DNA of 6,646 nucleotides from Desulfoprunum sp. Its GTDB lineage: Bacteria > Desulfobacterota > Desulfobulbia > Desulfobulbales > Desulfocapsaceae. The stretch covers positions 1 through 6,646 of the forward strand of contig JAUYSF010000398.1 of the NCBI GenBank assembly GCA_030696435.1, read 5' to 3'. The translations under genes were made by a program, and so were the position numbers. This document shows, in pieces, positions 6,413 to 6,646 of the stretch. Under the pieces are notes generated by a model. The model was not told the origin of the DNA. It searched no databases and saw nothing but the letters and a program-made list of their open reading frames with translations. Position 1 is the stretch's first letter; each line of letters begins with the position of its first letter.

Positions 6413-6530
6413 TTGCGGTTCCCAAAAGAGATGAATTCAGCACTGATGACACCATAAATACGTAGGTACTGCTGAAACCTTCGCACACCATTTTTCCTCT
6501 GCCGGAATCCCGGCAGCGCGCCAAACACCC
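6413..6530. other. Upstream region of the kinase operon
   Basis: About 120 bases separate the kinase start from the IS terminus. It contains the 6499-6516 hairpin and a 30-codon minus-strand open frame (6491 to 6399) that starts after AGAGGAAAA and overlaps the kinase start by 14 bases. I see no convincing sigma70 or sigma54 promoter. Part of the original promoter region may have been displaced by the IS insertion. Confidence 0.4.
6499..6516. repeat. Perfect 7-bp inverted repeat upstream of the kinase operon
   Basis: CTGCCGG and CCGGCAG flank the four-base loop AATC. The hairpin lies between the IS end and the kinase start. On the minus strand it is followed by AGGAAAAATGG, an A-run and not a T-run, so it is not an intrinsic terminator for transcription entering from the IS. 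It could be an operator or an RNA leader hairpin; function is unassigned. Confidence 0.55.
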
Positions 6531-6531
6531 T

Positions 6532-6646
6532 CTAGGAGTCTGTCGGATTATAGAAATTTTTTCTCAGATCAAGGTATTTTCGAAAATTAAGCGCAGCCAT
6601 AAAGTTGATATTGCGAGCATTAATTTTCAAAAATAACGCAGAGATG
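6532..6646 (-). CDS. Probable transposase, C-terminal 37 residues only (partial)
   Basis: Reading the minus strand from the window edge, one frame is open for 37 codons and ends in TAG at 6534-6532; the other two minus-strand frames hit stops early. The peptide is rich in Asn, Leu, Phe and basic residues and ends in NFYNPTDS. Location inside an IS-like end, with the stop codon in the terminal repeat, is the reason for calling it a transposase. There is no catalytic motif in this fragment, so the identification depends on context. It reads in the same direction as the kinase operon 120 bases away, so read-through is possible. Confidence 0.45.
   Translation of the reverse strand, partial: ISALFLKINARNINFMAALNFRKYLDLRKNFYNPTDS
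6575..6635. repeat. Long imperfect subterminal hairpin inside the IS end
   Basis: Arms of 16 bases at 6575-6590 and 6620-6635 pair at 15 of 16 positions (single C/A mismatch) around a 29-base loop. The hairpin sits within the presumed 3' end of the transposase gene. It may be a transposase-binding or RNA structure that limits outward or inward read-through; no T-run follows it directly. Confidence 0.6.

Larger units (their letters stand above)
6531..6646 (-). mobile_element. Terminal part of an insertion sequence, continuing beyond the window
   Basis: The outermost 28 bp (6531-6558) recur inverted at 1413-1440. The inside is AT-rich, unlike the adjoining kinase region, and carries one open minus-strand frame that stops within the terminal sequence, an arrangement common for IS ends. 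CTAG at 6532-6535 is the outermost palindrome and could be part of the target site. Neither the other terminus nor catalytic residues are visible, so the IS family cannot be assigned. Confidence 0.55.

Noticed and set aside
6499..6516. Intrinsic terminator between IS and kinase operon
   Set aside because: The T-run is on the wrong side: on the minus strand the hairpin is followed by A residues, and on the plus strand no T-run follows.
1..6646. CRISPR array, tRNA or rRNA genes
   Set aside because: No regularly spaced direct repeats with unique spacers, and no cloverleaf or conserved rRNA segments were seen on either strand.

Overview
The window looks like a piece of chromosome from a Gram-negative, probably deltaproteobacterial (Desulfobacterota-like) organism. 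This rests on two PAS-containing histidine kinases of a style common in that group, a three-cysteine PAS motif often met there, and a hexanucleotide intergenic repeat. The taxonomic call is an inference; there is no rRNA or marker gene here.

Layout. Positions 1-2200 form an AT-richer accessory block. It begins with a RelE-type toxin gene whose antitoxin would lie just off the left edge. The toxin shows two signs of decay: a serine at the catalytic Tyr87 position, and a C-terminal tail explainable by one extra G. Next comes a slipin/stomatin-type SPFH membrane protein on the plus strand. It converges on a minus-strand membrane protein of unknown family with an N-terminal zinc ribbon and an HETGH metallopeptidase motif. 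The two convergent genes meet at a 28-bp sequence that recurs, inverted, at 6531-6558.

Positions 2211-6412 are GC-richer and wholly minus-strand. In transcription order they hold a PAS-PAS histidine kinase, then (12 bp later, ribosome site just past the upstream stop) a REC-PAS histidine kinase. A non-coding spacer of about 240 bp with two inverted arrays of ATCG hexamers follows, then a homocysteine S-methyltransferase family protein in which the usual first zinc-ligand cysteine is a histidine. The two kinases almost certainly form one signalling operon; neither has a DNA-binding output domain, so their final target is outside the window.

Positions 6531-6646 look like the end of an insertion sequence running off the right edge. 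One minus-strand frame stays open from the edge and stops inside the repeat, as expected for the C-terminus of a transposase reading toward the kinase operon. The matching 28-bp repeat at 1413-1440 would then be a solitary end of a related element, so the 5.1 kb between them is bracketed by outward IS ends. I did not find a clearly new multi-gene system. The least explained items are the zinc-ribbon membrane metallopeptidase beside the slipin, the solitary IS end fused to both gene ends, and the hexamer-repeat spacer.
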